Shown: one piece after another, positions 1-5,687 of the stretch | How positions within the stretch are numbered: the first letter of the stretch is position 1 | How the letters are laid out: each line of letters begins with the position of its first letter | Origin: AC-52 sp044870295 | Lineage (GTDB): Bacteria; Actinomycetota; UBA4738 | DNA: 6,323 nt | Assembly (NCBI GenBank): GCA_044870295.1 | Contig: JBIOYQ010000144.1 | Span: forward strand, 1 to 6,323 | Direction: 5' to 3' | Made by a program: the position numbers and the translations under genes | Notes under the pieces: model-generated | What the model was told of the DNA's origin: nothing | The model's database searches: none | What the model saw: only the letters and a program-made list of their open reading frames with translations

Positions 1-13
1 CGCACCGTCCGGG

Positions 14-1015
14 TCACGGCGTCCTCCGGGCGCCGGGGCCCCGGCGGCCATAGCCATACCTGCGAAGCATGGGACGGGTCAGCGTGGTCACCCAGAAGCG
101 ATCCCGACACGGCATCTTCCTGGTCCACTCGTCGTCGAGGCGGATGCCGACGCTGCCCACCGAGAACCGCATGGGGTTGCCGTCCACTGTGTGGTTCGGA
201 GCCAGCGCCACCTCTCCGTCGCCGACGAAGGAGAGGTCCGGCGCCGAGAGTCCCGCGTGTGCCAGGATCCGCTCCAGGCTCCTCTTGGGCTCGGCCACGA
301 AGTCCTCGTAGCGGACCAACAGGTAGGGCACCCCGAACCTGCCCACCATACGGGTCATGCCGTTGTACAGGTCGTAGCGCAGCGACGCGGAGAACGGGTC
401 GTACTTCTCGAGATACGCGGGCCGGCCATTCGTCACCCGGTTCTCCACGTGTTTCTGCCAGGAGTAGGCCACGCCCCGGCTGTCGCGGACCAGATGGACC
501 ATCGACAGCTCGATGCCGGGCACGCGTCGGAGGATCATGGCGTGTGAGGGCAGCTTCGAGGAATCGACCACCACGTCGGACCCGGAGACCTGGCGGATGG
601 CGCCGTACAGGCGCTCGAGGATCTCGGTGTACCGGTCCAGGGGGCGGCGCATCAGGCCCGAGCCTCCCGAGGCGGCCAGCAGCGGCACGGCCCACGGACG
701 GTCCAGCGAATACCGCAGGTGCAGCACCTCGCGCCGATCCAGCGCATCCCAGCCACCGAAGGCAACGCGTCCCACCGAGGTCCAGAAGGGGCAGTCGGAG
801 AAGGCCTCGCCGCATCCGCACGGCCGGTTCTCCACCCAGCCGCGCTGCCAGACCTCCCGCAGCTCACCGAGAGAGACGATCCCTGGGATCTGACCGAGGA
901 CCCGGTCCACCAGCGTGCTGCCGCTGCGCCCCCATCCACCGATGTAGATGACCTTCGTGGGCCGCCCGTCCCCGCGGGCGGCGCTCGGTTCGGGGGTGAT
1001 GCTGGGCGTGATCAC
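14..1015 (-). CDS. PAPS-dependent sulfotransferase family protein
   Basis: A 333-residue protein predicted to transfer sulfate from PAPS to a hydroxyl or amino group, here probably on a sugar of the polysaccharide or its lipid-linked precursor. The 5'-phosphosulfate loop GGWGRSGSTL lies at residues 26-35. The 3'-phosphate-binding segment HLVRDSRGVAYS lies at 174-185, preceded by VVVDSSK (148-154). The family's RYEDFVAEP (235-243) and the C-terminal segment NHTVDGNP...DDEW (274-297) are both present. Cysteines 66, 68 and 75 form the CGCG...CPFW motif common in actinobacterial members. There is no signal peptide or membrane segment, so it should act in the cytoplasm. The GTG start overlaps the stop of the upstream glycosyltransferase as GTGA, and no Shine-Dalgarno sequence precedes it, so translation is probably coupled. 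The stop is TGA. The family call is firm from the motifs; the acceptor is unknown and the polysaccharide role is inferred from context. Confidence 0.9.
   Translation of the reverse strand: MITPSITPEPSAARGDGRPTKVIYIGGWGRSGSTLVDRVLGQIPGIVSLGELREVWQRGWVENRPCGCGEAFSDCPFWTSVGRVAFGGWDALDRREVLHLRYSLDRPWAVPLLAASGGSGLMRRPLDRYTEILERLYGAIRQVSGSDVVVDSSKLPSHAMILRRVPGIELSMVHLVRDSRGVAYSWQKHVENRVTNGRPAYLEKYDPFSASLRYDLYNGMTRMVGRFGVPYLLVRYEDFVAEPKRSLERILAHAGLSAPDLSFVGDGEVALAPNHTVDGNPMRFSVGSVGIRLDDEWTRKMPCRDRFWVTTLTRPMLRRYGYGRRGPGARRTP
31..46. repeat. 16-base perfect palindrome near the 3' end of the sulfotransferase gene
   Basis: CGCCGGGGCCCCGGCG reads the same on both strands. It lies inside the last codons of the sulfotransferase gene (residues about 323-329, an Arg/Gly/Pro-rich tail). 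As RNA it could fold as a 6-bp G+C stem with a GGCC loop. No T-run follows it in the direction of transcription before the window ends, so it is not a standard intrinsic terminator. It may simply reflect high G+C content. Confidence 0.5.
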
Positions 1016-1533
1016 CGTCGGGAGATCATGAGCCGGTCGACCAGGCGCTCGAACTCGGCCACGGCCTCGTCCCGGTTCTCCTGGCCGGCCACGTCGATCG
1101 CGCCCTCGCCGGCCAGCGCCTGCTCGAGACAGGCGGTCAGCGTGGCCTGGTCCTCTGCCAAGGCGATCTCACCGATGCCGGCGATCCGCCGGGCGAACGC
1201 CACCTGGTGGTCGTCGACGTGCTCGCGCAGGTCGTGCCGCCGGGGCACCACGATGGGTCGCTTCCCGGCCCATCGCGCCATCATCACCGTGCCCGGGCCG
1301 CCGTGGCACACCACCGCTGCCGACTCGGCGAGGAGGGTCTCCATCTGCTGGTACCCGAAGTACTGGTCCCATTCGGCGAGCCGGGGGGGAAAGGACGTCC
1401 CGCTCTGGATCAGGCAGCGGACGCGGTCCCTCGCTCCGCCGTCGAGCCAGGCGTCGATCCACTGGACGAGGCGGTCGAAGGGATGGTGGTCCGTCCCGAC
1501 GGTGACGAACACGAGGGGAAGCGAGCCGTCCAC
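1012..1533 (-). CDS. Alg13/PssE-like glycosyltransferase, catalytic (donor-binding) subunit
   Basis: A 173-residue protein matching the C-terminal, nucleotide-sugar-binding half of GT-B enzymes of the GT28 type (Alg13, PssE, CpsG/EpsF). The opening strand-loop is VFVTVGTDHHPFDRL (8-22). The donor-binding signature CHGGPGTVMMA lies at 76-86, followed by GKRPIVVPR (90-98) and EHVDDHQ (104-110). It has no membrane segment and should be held at the inner face of the membrane by its Alg14-like partner, encoded immediately upstream. Together the pair would transfer the second sugar to the undecaprenyl-diphosphate-linked first sugar; the sugar cannot be read from the sequence. The GTG start follows the partner's TAG stop with no intervening base, and GGGAGG lies 9 bases upstream, which supports this start. 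The length is normal for the stand-alone subunit. Confidence 0.9.
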   Translation of the reverse strand: MDGSLPLVFVTVGTDHHPFDRLVQWIDAWLDGGARDRVRCLIQSGTSFPPRLAEWDQYFGYQQMETLLAESAAVVCHGGPGTVMMARWAGKRPIVVPRRHDLREHVDDHQVAFARRIAGIGEIALAEDQATLTACLEQALAGEGAIDVAGQENRDEAVAEFERLVDRLMISRR

Positions 1534-2139
1534 CTACAGGAGCCTCCCGATGACCACGCCGCGCCGGTAGAACCGCTTCTGCTGCTCCCATTGCAGCAGG
1601 AACAGGTTCGACAGCGGGTAGCACAGCCTGCCGGTCATGGTCGGGAGGTCGATGCGGTCGTAGACCTCCAGGTAGATGGTCCGAGCGCCGTAGAGCCGGC
1701 CGATCAGGAAGAAGGGGAACGCCACGCCCGCCCCACTGGAGACCACGACGCTGGGGCGGTGCTTGCGGACCAGCTTCCACGCCAGCCTCAGGTTGCGCAG
1801 CAGGTTGGGGATGTTCCTGGTGGTGGGATGGTAGGCCCAGACGACGTCCTCGTCGGCCAGCAGGGACATGCTGTCCGGCATCTGGAAGGTCACCCACGTC
1901 CGGTCGTGACGCTCCCACCAGGGCTTCAGGCGGTGGAGCTGGAGGAGATGGCCGCCCGCCGAACCGACCAGCATGACCTTCAGCCGCTGCGGTGAGGGCT
2001 CGGCCCCGGCCGGCAGAGGATGCTCCGAGGTGATGGGCGCAAGGGTCGGGGCCTCGGCCTCGGGCACCACGATGCGGTCCGAAGCTCCGGTAGCTTGGAC
2101 TTCCGATTCGAGGACTTCGCCCTTGTGGGGGGTGGCCAT
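1534..2139 (-). CDS. Alg14/PssD-like glycosyltransferase, membrane-anchoring acceptor subunit
   Basis: A 201-residue protein resembling the N-terminal half of GT-B glycosyltransferases (Alg14, PssD, CpsF/EpsE), which recruits the catalytic subunit to the membrane and contributes acceptor binding. The glycine-rich start of the fold, LKVMLVGSAGGHLLQL, lies at 53-68. PTTRNIPNLLRN (105-116), VVVSSGAGVAFPFFLIGRLYG (131-151) and YLEVYDRIDLPTMTGRLCYP (156-175) match the family pattern, and the hydrophobic stretch at about 137-149 is the likely membrane contact. The first 52 residues, rich in Glu, Ala and Pro, precede the conserved fold and look disordered; most relatives begin at the glycine-rich strand. 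The ATG start is kept because AAAGGA lies 12 bases upstream and no better in-frame start is seen before the domain. It forms one functional enzyme with the next gene downstream. Confidence 0.88.
   Translation of the reverse strand: MATPHKGEVLESEVQATGASDRIVVPEAEAPTLAPITSEHPLPAGAEPSPQRLKVMLVGSAGGHLLQLHRLKPWWERHDRTWVTFQMPDSMSLLADEDVVWAYHPTTRNIPNLLRNLRLAWKLVRKHRPSVVVSSGAGVAFPFFLIGRLYGARTIYLEVYDRIDLPTMTGRLCYPLSNLFLLQWEQQKRFYRRGVVIGRLL
1543..1548 (-). promoter_or_regulatory. ribosome binding site of the Alg13-like gene
   Basis: GGGAGG on the minus strand, 9 bases before the GTG at 1533-1531. It lies within the last codons of the Alg14-like gene and fixes the GTG as the start, giving a junction with no spacing between stop and start. 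Confidence 0.6.
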
Positions 2140-2158
2140 GGGCCGGGCGTTTCCTTTC

Positions 2159-2168
2159 GCTCGCGAGC
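2159..2168. repeat. 10-base palindrome in the 62-base kinase/Alg14-like spacer
   Basis: GCTCGCGAGC lies in the untranslated gap (2140-2201) between the kinase stop and the Alg14-like start, next to a small GGTC-GGT-GACC inverted repeat (2170-2180). Neither has a T-run, so I do not call a terminator; the leftward genes probably stay on one transcript. A processing or pausing role is possible but unsupported. Confidence 0.3.
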
Positions 2169-2201
2169 TGGTCGGTGACCGCCCCAGCCCGAAGGCTCAG
2201 A

Positions 2202-4052
2202 CTACGAGTTCCGGCGATCCTGCGGCAGCTGCATGACCGGCGCCTCGCCCCTGCGCAGCTCGCCATTCTCGCTGCTGCCACCGTAATAGGTGTAGCCATA
2301 GCGCCCATAGCCGCGGTAGGGGCCGTAGTACCCGTAGTGGCGGTAGGCCTTGGCCTTCGAGGGGTCGAAGTTGTTCAGCACCGATCCGATCACCGCGGCG
2401 CCCACCTGGTCCAGCTGCTCGCGGGCGTGAGCCACGGCGCTGCGCGAGGTGTGCTCGGAGTCGGCCACGAACAGCACGCCGTCCACCAGCGGCCCCAGCG
2501 CCAGGGCGTCGGCCACCAGCAGCATGGGGGCGGTGTCGATGATCACGTAGTCGGCCACGTCCCGCAGGCCGGCCAGGATCTCGCCCATCTGGTCGGACTG
2601 CAGCAGCTCGGCGGGACGGCTGGGGACCGGTCCGGACAGCAACACGCGCAAGTTCTCGATCCCCGGGTCGAGGATGGCTTCCCACGGCTGGATCTCCTCG
2701 GCGAGGACGCTCGACAGGCCGACCTCGTTCTGGATGGCGAAGAACCGGTGGATGCGGGGCTTGCGGAGGTCGGCGGACACCAGCACCACCCGCTTGCCGG
2801 CGTCGGCCAGGACCAGCGCCAGGTTCGCCGCGGTGGTGGTCTTGCCCTCGCCCGCGGCCGGGCTGGTGATCATGAGGACCTTCAGGCCGCGCTGGGCCGA
2901 CAGGAACGAGATGCTCGTCCGCAGGGTTCGGTACGCCTCGGCGACGGCGCTCTTGGGCTGCTCGCGCGTGACCAGCCGGGCGTCGTGCTTGTTGCGCCAC
3001 CCGGGAACCTTGGGAATGACCGCCAGGACCGGCGCGTTGAGGTTGGCTTCCAGGTCCAGACGGCCGCGCAGGCTGTCGTCCAGCCGCTCGCGGAGGAACG
3101 CCAGGGCGATCCCGAGAGCCAGCCCTGCCAGCAGGCCGAACGCTCCCAGCAGCACCATGTCCGGGCTGACCGGATCCTGCGGCAACCCGGCCGGCAGCAA
3201 GAGCTGCGGCGGGGTCAGCTTGGACGGATCGAGCTGGCGGAGCGAGGTCTCGATGTCGTCCAGCTTGCGCTGGGCGGCGTCCTGTAGCGACTGCAGGTTC
3301 TGCAGTTCCAGCTGCAGGGCCAGCGTGTTCTCTCCGTTGTTGGCGGCTTCGGCGATGGCGTTCTGCTTCTTGGCGATGCTGTCCTGGAGCTTGGAGATCT
3401 GCTTGGTCACCGCGTCCTGTTCGTCGAGGAGGGGCTTGCGCAGGGTATCGAGCTGCGAGCTGGCCTGGACCAGGCGCTCGTGGATGTAGGCGTTGGCGAA
3501 CGCCTGCGCACCGACCTGCGCGGCGTGCGTGTTCGAGCTGCTGTAGGTGATGGTCATGACGGTGGACGGCGGGGCGGTGGTGATGGTCACGTTCTTCTGG
3601 ATGCCCCGGACCGGCCCGGTCAGCGGCACCGCCGTCAGGGCGTCCGTCGAGCACAACGTGTTCAGGTCCGGCTGCTGTGAGGGATCCGCCCGGAAGGCGC
3701 TGTCCTGCAACATCAGGTAGGCGCACTTCGTGACGTTGTCGGAGGTGACGAAGGCCAGCTCGGTCTCCATGTTGGGAGCCTGGTTGGTGTTCTGGGTCTG
3801 GAGCACGATCGTGGCGTTGACCCTGGCGTTCGACTCGTAGATGGGCGTTTGCTGGCGCCCGTACAGAAGGGCTCCCAGCACTGCCAGCAGCGTCACGATG
3901 AGGATGGACCACTTCCGACGCCGCAAGACGCTGAGGTATTCGCCCAGCCAGACGGTATCTTCGGTGTTCGCGAGGGGTTCGATGGCGGCCATGTGAGAGG
4001 CCAGAGTATAGAGGAGCCCCCCGAGCCCGTCATTAGCCTCCTGCACATTCAT
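2202..4052 (-). CDS. Wzz/BY-kinase fusion: polysaccharide chain-length determinant and tyrosine autokinase
   Basis: A 616-residue membrane protein that would control polysaccharide chain length and polymerisation/export, joining a Wzz co-polymerase domain to a cytoplasmic bacterial tyrosine kinase. The Wzz part starts at about residue 33. Membrane helix 1 is at about 48-64, the external domain includes a coiled coil (about 195-275), the proline-rich PxxxP..P..P element is at 287-297, and helix 2 is at about 299-320. The kinase has the oligomerisation motif EAYRTLR (372-378), Walker A AAGEGKTT (399-406), Walker A' VLVSADLRKP (423-432) and Walker B YVIIDTAP (502-509). Residues 570-590 hold ten tyrosines among glycines, the likely autophosphorylation cluster. 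The first Asp of Walker A' is Ser426. The only cysteines, 110 and 134, are both external. The longest frame starts at ATG 4052 without a Shine-Dalgarno sequence; Met21 (3992-3990) is an alternative, see the promoter entry. It is first in the leftward unit. Confidence 0.93.
   Translation of the reverse strand: MNVQEANDGLGGLLYTLASHMAAIEPLANTEDTVWLGEYLSVLRRRKWSILIVTLLAVLGALLYGRQQTPIYESNARVNATIVLQTQNTNQAPNMETELAFVTSDNVTKCAYLMLQDSAFRADPSQQPDLNTLCSTDALTAVPLTGPVRGIQKNVTITTAPPSTVMTITYSSSNTHAAQVGAQAFANAYIHERLVQASSQLDTLRKPLLDEQDAVTKQISKLQDSIAKKQNAIAEAANNGENTLALQLELQNLQSLQDAAQRKLDDIETSLRQLDPSKLTPPQLLLPAGLPQDPVSPDMVLLGAFGLLAGLALGIALAFLRERLDDSLRGRLDLEANLNAPVLAVIPKVPGWRNKHDARLVTREQPKSAVAEAYRTLRTSISFLSAQRGLKVLMITSPAAGEGKTTTAANLALVLADAGKRVVLVSADLRKPRIHRFFAIQNEVGLSSVLAEEIQPWEAILDPGIENLRVLLSGPVPSRPAELLQSDQMGEILAGLRDVADYVIIDTAPMLLVADALALGPLVDGVLFVADSEHTSRSAVAHAREQLDQVGAAVIGSVLNNFDPSKAKAYRHYGYYGPYRGYGRYGYTYYGGSSENGELRRGEAPVMQLPQDRRNS
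4005..4033 (-). promoter_or_regulatory. candidate sigma-70-type promoter for the leftward unit
   Basis: On the minus strand ATGACG (4033-4028, 4 of 6 to TTGACA) is followed after 17 bases by TATACT (4010-4005, 5 of 6 to TATAAT). Transcription would begin near 3998, about 6 bases before ATG 3992-3990, giving a nearly leaderless message. This lies inside the first 20 codons of the longest kinase frame and suggests that Met21 may be the true start. It is read by eye; no transcript data are available. Confidence 0.35.
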
Positions 4053-4103
4053 CGAAACGCCACGTAGGCAGGAAGCATTACGACTTCGGACGCATGCGCA
4101 GTT

Positions 4104-4178
4104 GGGCCCTTGGCCGAACGTGCCGATGAGCTATAGACAGTTACGGCATTGAGTCCATATCCTTCTCGGACCAAGGCC
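4104..4178. repeat. imperfect inverted repeat in the divergent intergenic region
   Basis: The arm GGCCCTTGGCCGA (4105-4117) pairs with TCGGACCAAGGCC (4166-4178), apart from one extra base in each arm. The 48 bases between them cover the candidate rightward -10, and the left arm covers the candidate -35. It could be a regulator site shared by the divergent genes, but GGCC-rich arms arise easily in DNA of this composition. Confidence 0.25.
4110..4137 (+). promoter_or_regulatory. candidate promoter for the rightward unit
   Basis: TTGGCC (4110-4115, 4 of 6) is followed after 16 bases by TATAGA (4132-4137, 4 of 6). A second possibility is TAGACA (4134-4139, 5 of 6) with CATATC (4156-4161, 3 of 6) after 16 bases. 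Both are weak. A promoter is expected somewhere in 4053-4192 because the gene at 4193 is the first of its unit. Confidence 0.25.
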
Positions 4179-4182
4179 GCTC

Positions 4183-4188
4183 AGGAGG
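4183..4188 (+). promoter_or_regulatory. strong Shine-Dalgarno site of the priming transferase gene
   Basis: AGGAGG lies 4 bases before the GTG at 4193, within the short end of the usual range. It decides the GTG as the start, and it is the best ribosome site in the window. Confidence 0.75.
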
Positions 4189-4192
4189 ATTT

Positions 4193-5674
4193 GTGGCGAA
4201 GCGGGCTCTGAGCAGCACGGAAGTGATGCTCCCGGACCAGGGTGACACCGAAGGCGACCGCGCCTCCGGGCCCCCGACGTCTCGACAATACGCCAGGCTG
4301 GCGGTGTGGATCGCCTTGACCGACGTCCTCGCCGTCGAGGCCGCCGTCGTGCTGACGCGCTACATCCGGATGGGCTTGAGCCCCGCCGGCCCCAACTTCG
4401 CCGCTATCATGATCGTGACCCCCTTCGTGGTGATCCCGATCTTCGCCGGGTTCCGCCTCTACTCGTTCTCCCGGCTGTCTCCGGCCGAAGAGTTCCGCCG
4501 ACTGTTCGAGGCGTCGGGCGTCGCCGTCGCGGTGAAGCTCGTGTTGTCGCTGGCGCTCGAAGGAGGCAGCATCGAGGACGCCCTCTCCCGAGGCTGGCTG
4601 GGGCTGTTCTGGATCATCGCCATCCTCCTCCTCCTGATCCATCGCGAGGTATGGCACAAGTACATGGGCCGGCTCCGATCCCAGGGACGCCTGGCGTTTC
4701 GAACCGTGGTCGTCGGCACCAACGACGAGGCGGTTCGCATCGGCCACACCCTGAAGACGGCCGCCCACGGGTACCAGGTGCTCGGGCTGCTCGGCACGGG
4801 CCCGGTCGCCTCCTCCGTGGACGGCATCGCCGTGCTTGGGGAGGTCGAGGATCTGCCGCGGTTGATCCCGTCGCGGTCGATCGAGTGCGTGTTCGTGGCC
4901 TCGACCGCCCTCGACGGGCCGGCCATGAAGCGAACCACCGAGATCCTCCGCCATCACCCGGTGGAGGTGCGGGTCTCCGCCAACATGACCGAGATCCTCT
5001 CCTCGCGTCTCACGGTCCAGCCCGTCGGGGACCTCCTGGCCCTCTCGCTCAGGCCGACGCGTCTCTCCGGGTTCCAGGCGGTGGTGAAGCGGTCGTTCGA
5101 CCTGATCGTGGCGGGCCTGGCCGTGGTGGTCGCGGCCCCCCTGTGGCTGGCCATCGCCGCCCTCATCAAGACCACGTCCCGTGGTCCGGTGCTGTACCAG
5201 TCGCAGCGGGTCGGGCAGGACGGCCGATTCTTCCGTATGTACAAGTTCCGGACCATGGTTCGAGGGGCCGACCTTCTCCTTCCCCAGCTGCTCGACCAGA
5301 ACGAGTTCACCGGCGGTGTCCTCTTCAAGCTGCGGAACGATCCGCGAGTGACCAGGATCGGGGGCTGGCTGCGCCGATGGAGCCTGGACGAGCTGCCCCA
5401 GCTCCTCAACGTGCTCAAGGGAGACATGAGCCTGGTCGGCCCGCGCCCCGCGCTGCCGCACGAGGTCGAGGTGTACGAGGAGTGGCACCTTCGCCGACTG
5501 GAGGTGCGCCCGGGACTGACCGGCCTGTGGCAGGTGGGCGGCCGAAGCGAGCTTTCCTTCGACGACTACGTCCGGCTCGACCTCTTCTACATCGAGAACT
5601 GGTCGGTCATCTACGACCTGTTCATCCTGGGCAAGACCCTCCCGGCTGTGCTCATGCGCAAGGGCGCCTACTAA
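4193..5674 (+). CDS. polyprenyl-phosphate sugar-1-phosphate transferase (WbaP/CpsE-type priming glycosyltransferase)
   Basis: A 493-residue membrane enzyme that starts repeat-unit synthesis by moving a sugar-1-phosphate from a nucleotide sugar to undecaprenyl phosphate. The N-terminal half has about four hydrophobic helices (about 36-57, 69-87, 105-121, 136-150). A Rossmann-like domain follows at about 168-265, beginning TVVVGTNDEA. The catalytic domain starts with KRSFDLIVAGL (299-309) and the re-entrant helix containing Pro316. Next come RGPVLYQSQRVGQDGRFF (330-347), KFRTM (351-355), RNDPRVTRIGGWLRRWSLDELPQLLN (381-406) with the catalytic Asp399-Glu400 pair, GDMSLVGPRP (410-419), RPGLTGLWQVGGR (439-451) and the usual GAY end. 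Length and motifs are complete for the large (WbaP-like) class. The sugar could be glucose, galactose or another hexose and is not readable. It leads the rightward unit; the next gene begins 13 bases after its TAA. Confidence 0.95.
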   Translation: MAKRALSSTEVMLPDQGDTEGDRASGPPTSRQYARLAVWIALTDVLAVEAAVVLTRYIRMGLSPAGPNFAAIMIVTPFVVIPIFAGFRLYSFSRLSPAEEFRRLFEASGVAVAVKLVLSLALEGGSIEDALSRGWLGLFWIIAILLLLIHREVWHKYMGRLRSQGRLAFRTVVVGTNDEAVRIGHTLKTAAHGYQVLGLLGTGPVASSVDGIAVLGEVEDLPRLIPSRSIECVFVASTALDGPAMKRTTEILRHHPVEVRVSANMTEILSSRLTVQPVGDLLALSLRPTRLSGFQAVVKRSFDLIVAGLAVVVAAPLWLAIAALIKTTSRGPVLYQSQRVGQDGRFFRMYKFRTMVRGADLLLPQLLDQNEFTGGVLFKLRNDPRVTRIGGWLRRWSLDELPQLLNVLKGDMSLVGPRPALPHEVEVYEEWHLRRLEVRPGLTGLWQVGGRSELSFDDYVRLDLFYIENWSVIYDLFILGKTLPAVLMRKGAY

Positions 5675-5687
5675 GCTCCTCTTCCTG

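Noticed and set aside
1..13. A further gene at the left edge
   Set aside because: Thirteen bases beyond the sulfotransferase stop are too few to judge.
2140..2201. A terminator between the kinase and the Alg14-like gene
   Set aside because: There are only short palindromes and no T-run. The next gene reads the same way and belongs to the same pathway.
1169..2308. A 379-codon minus-strand frame across the Alg13/Alg14-like genes
   Set aside because: It runs out of phase through two genes with clear family motifs, and its Pro/Arg-rich translation matches nothing I recognise.
2175..3287. A 370-codon plus-strand frame opposite the kinase
   Set aside because: It is Gln/Val/Gly-rich low-complexity translation, antisense to conserved kinase sequence, with no supporting ribosome site or motif.
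2197..3912. A 571-codon minus-strand frame overlapping the kinase in another phase
   Set aside because: Its translation is Arg/Gly/Ala/Pro-rich with no domain pattern. The kinase frame carries all Walker and Wzz motifs.
3893..4033. A 46-codon out-of-frame minus-strand ORF (MTGSGG...) preceded by CAGGAGG just 3 bases before its ATG
   Set aside because: The spacing is too short for a good ribosome site, it overlaps the kinase gene and its candidate promoter, and nothing in the peptide looks like a leader. It is probably chance.
5675..5687. A frameshift or fused gene at the priming transferase/RmlC junction
   Set aside because: The transferase ends with the normal GAY terminus and the epimerase starts with a normal N-terminus, so these are two intact genes.
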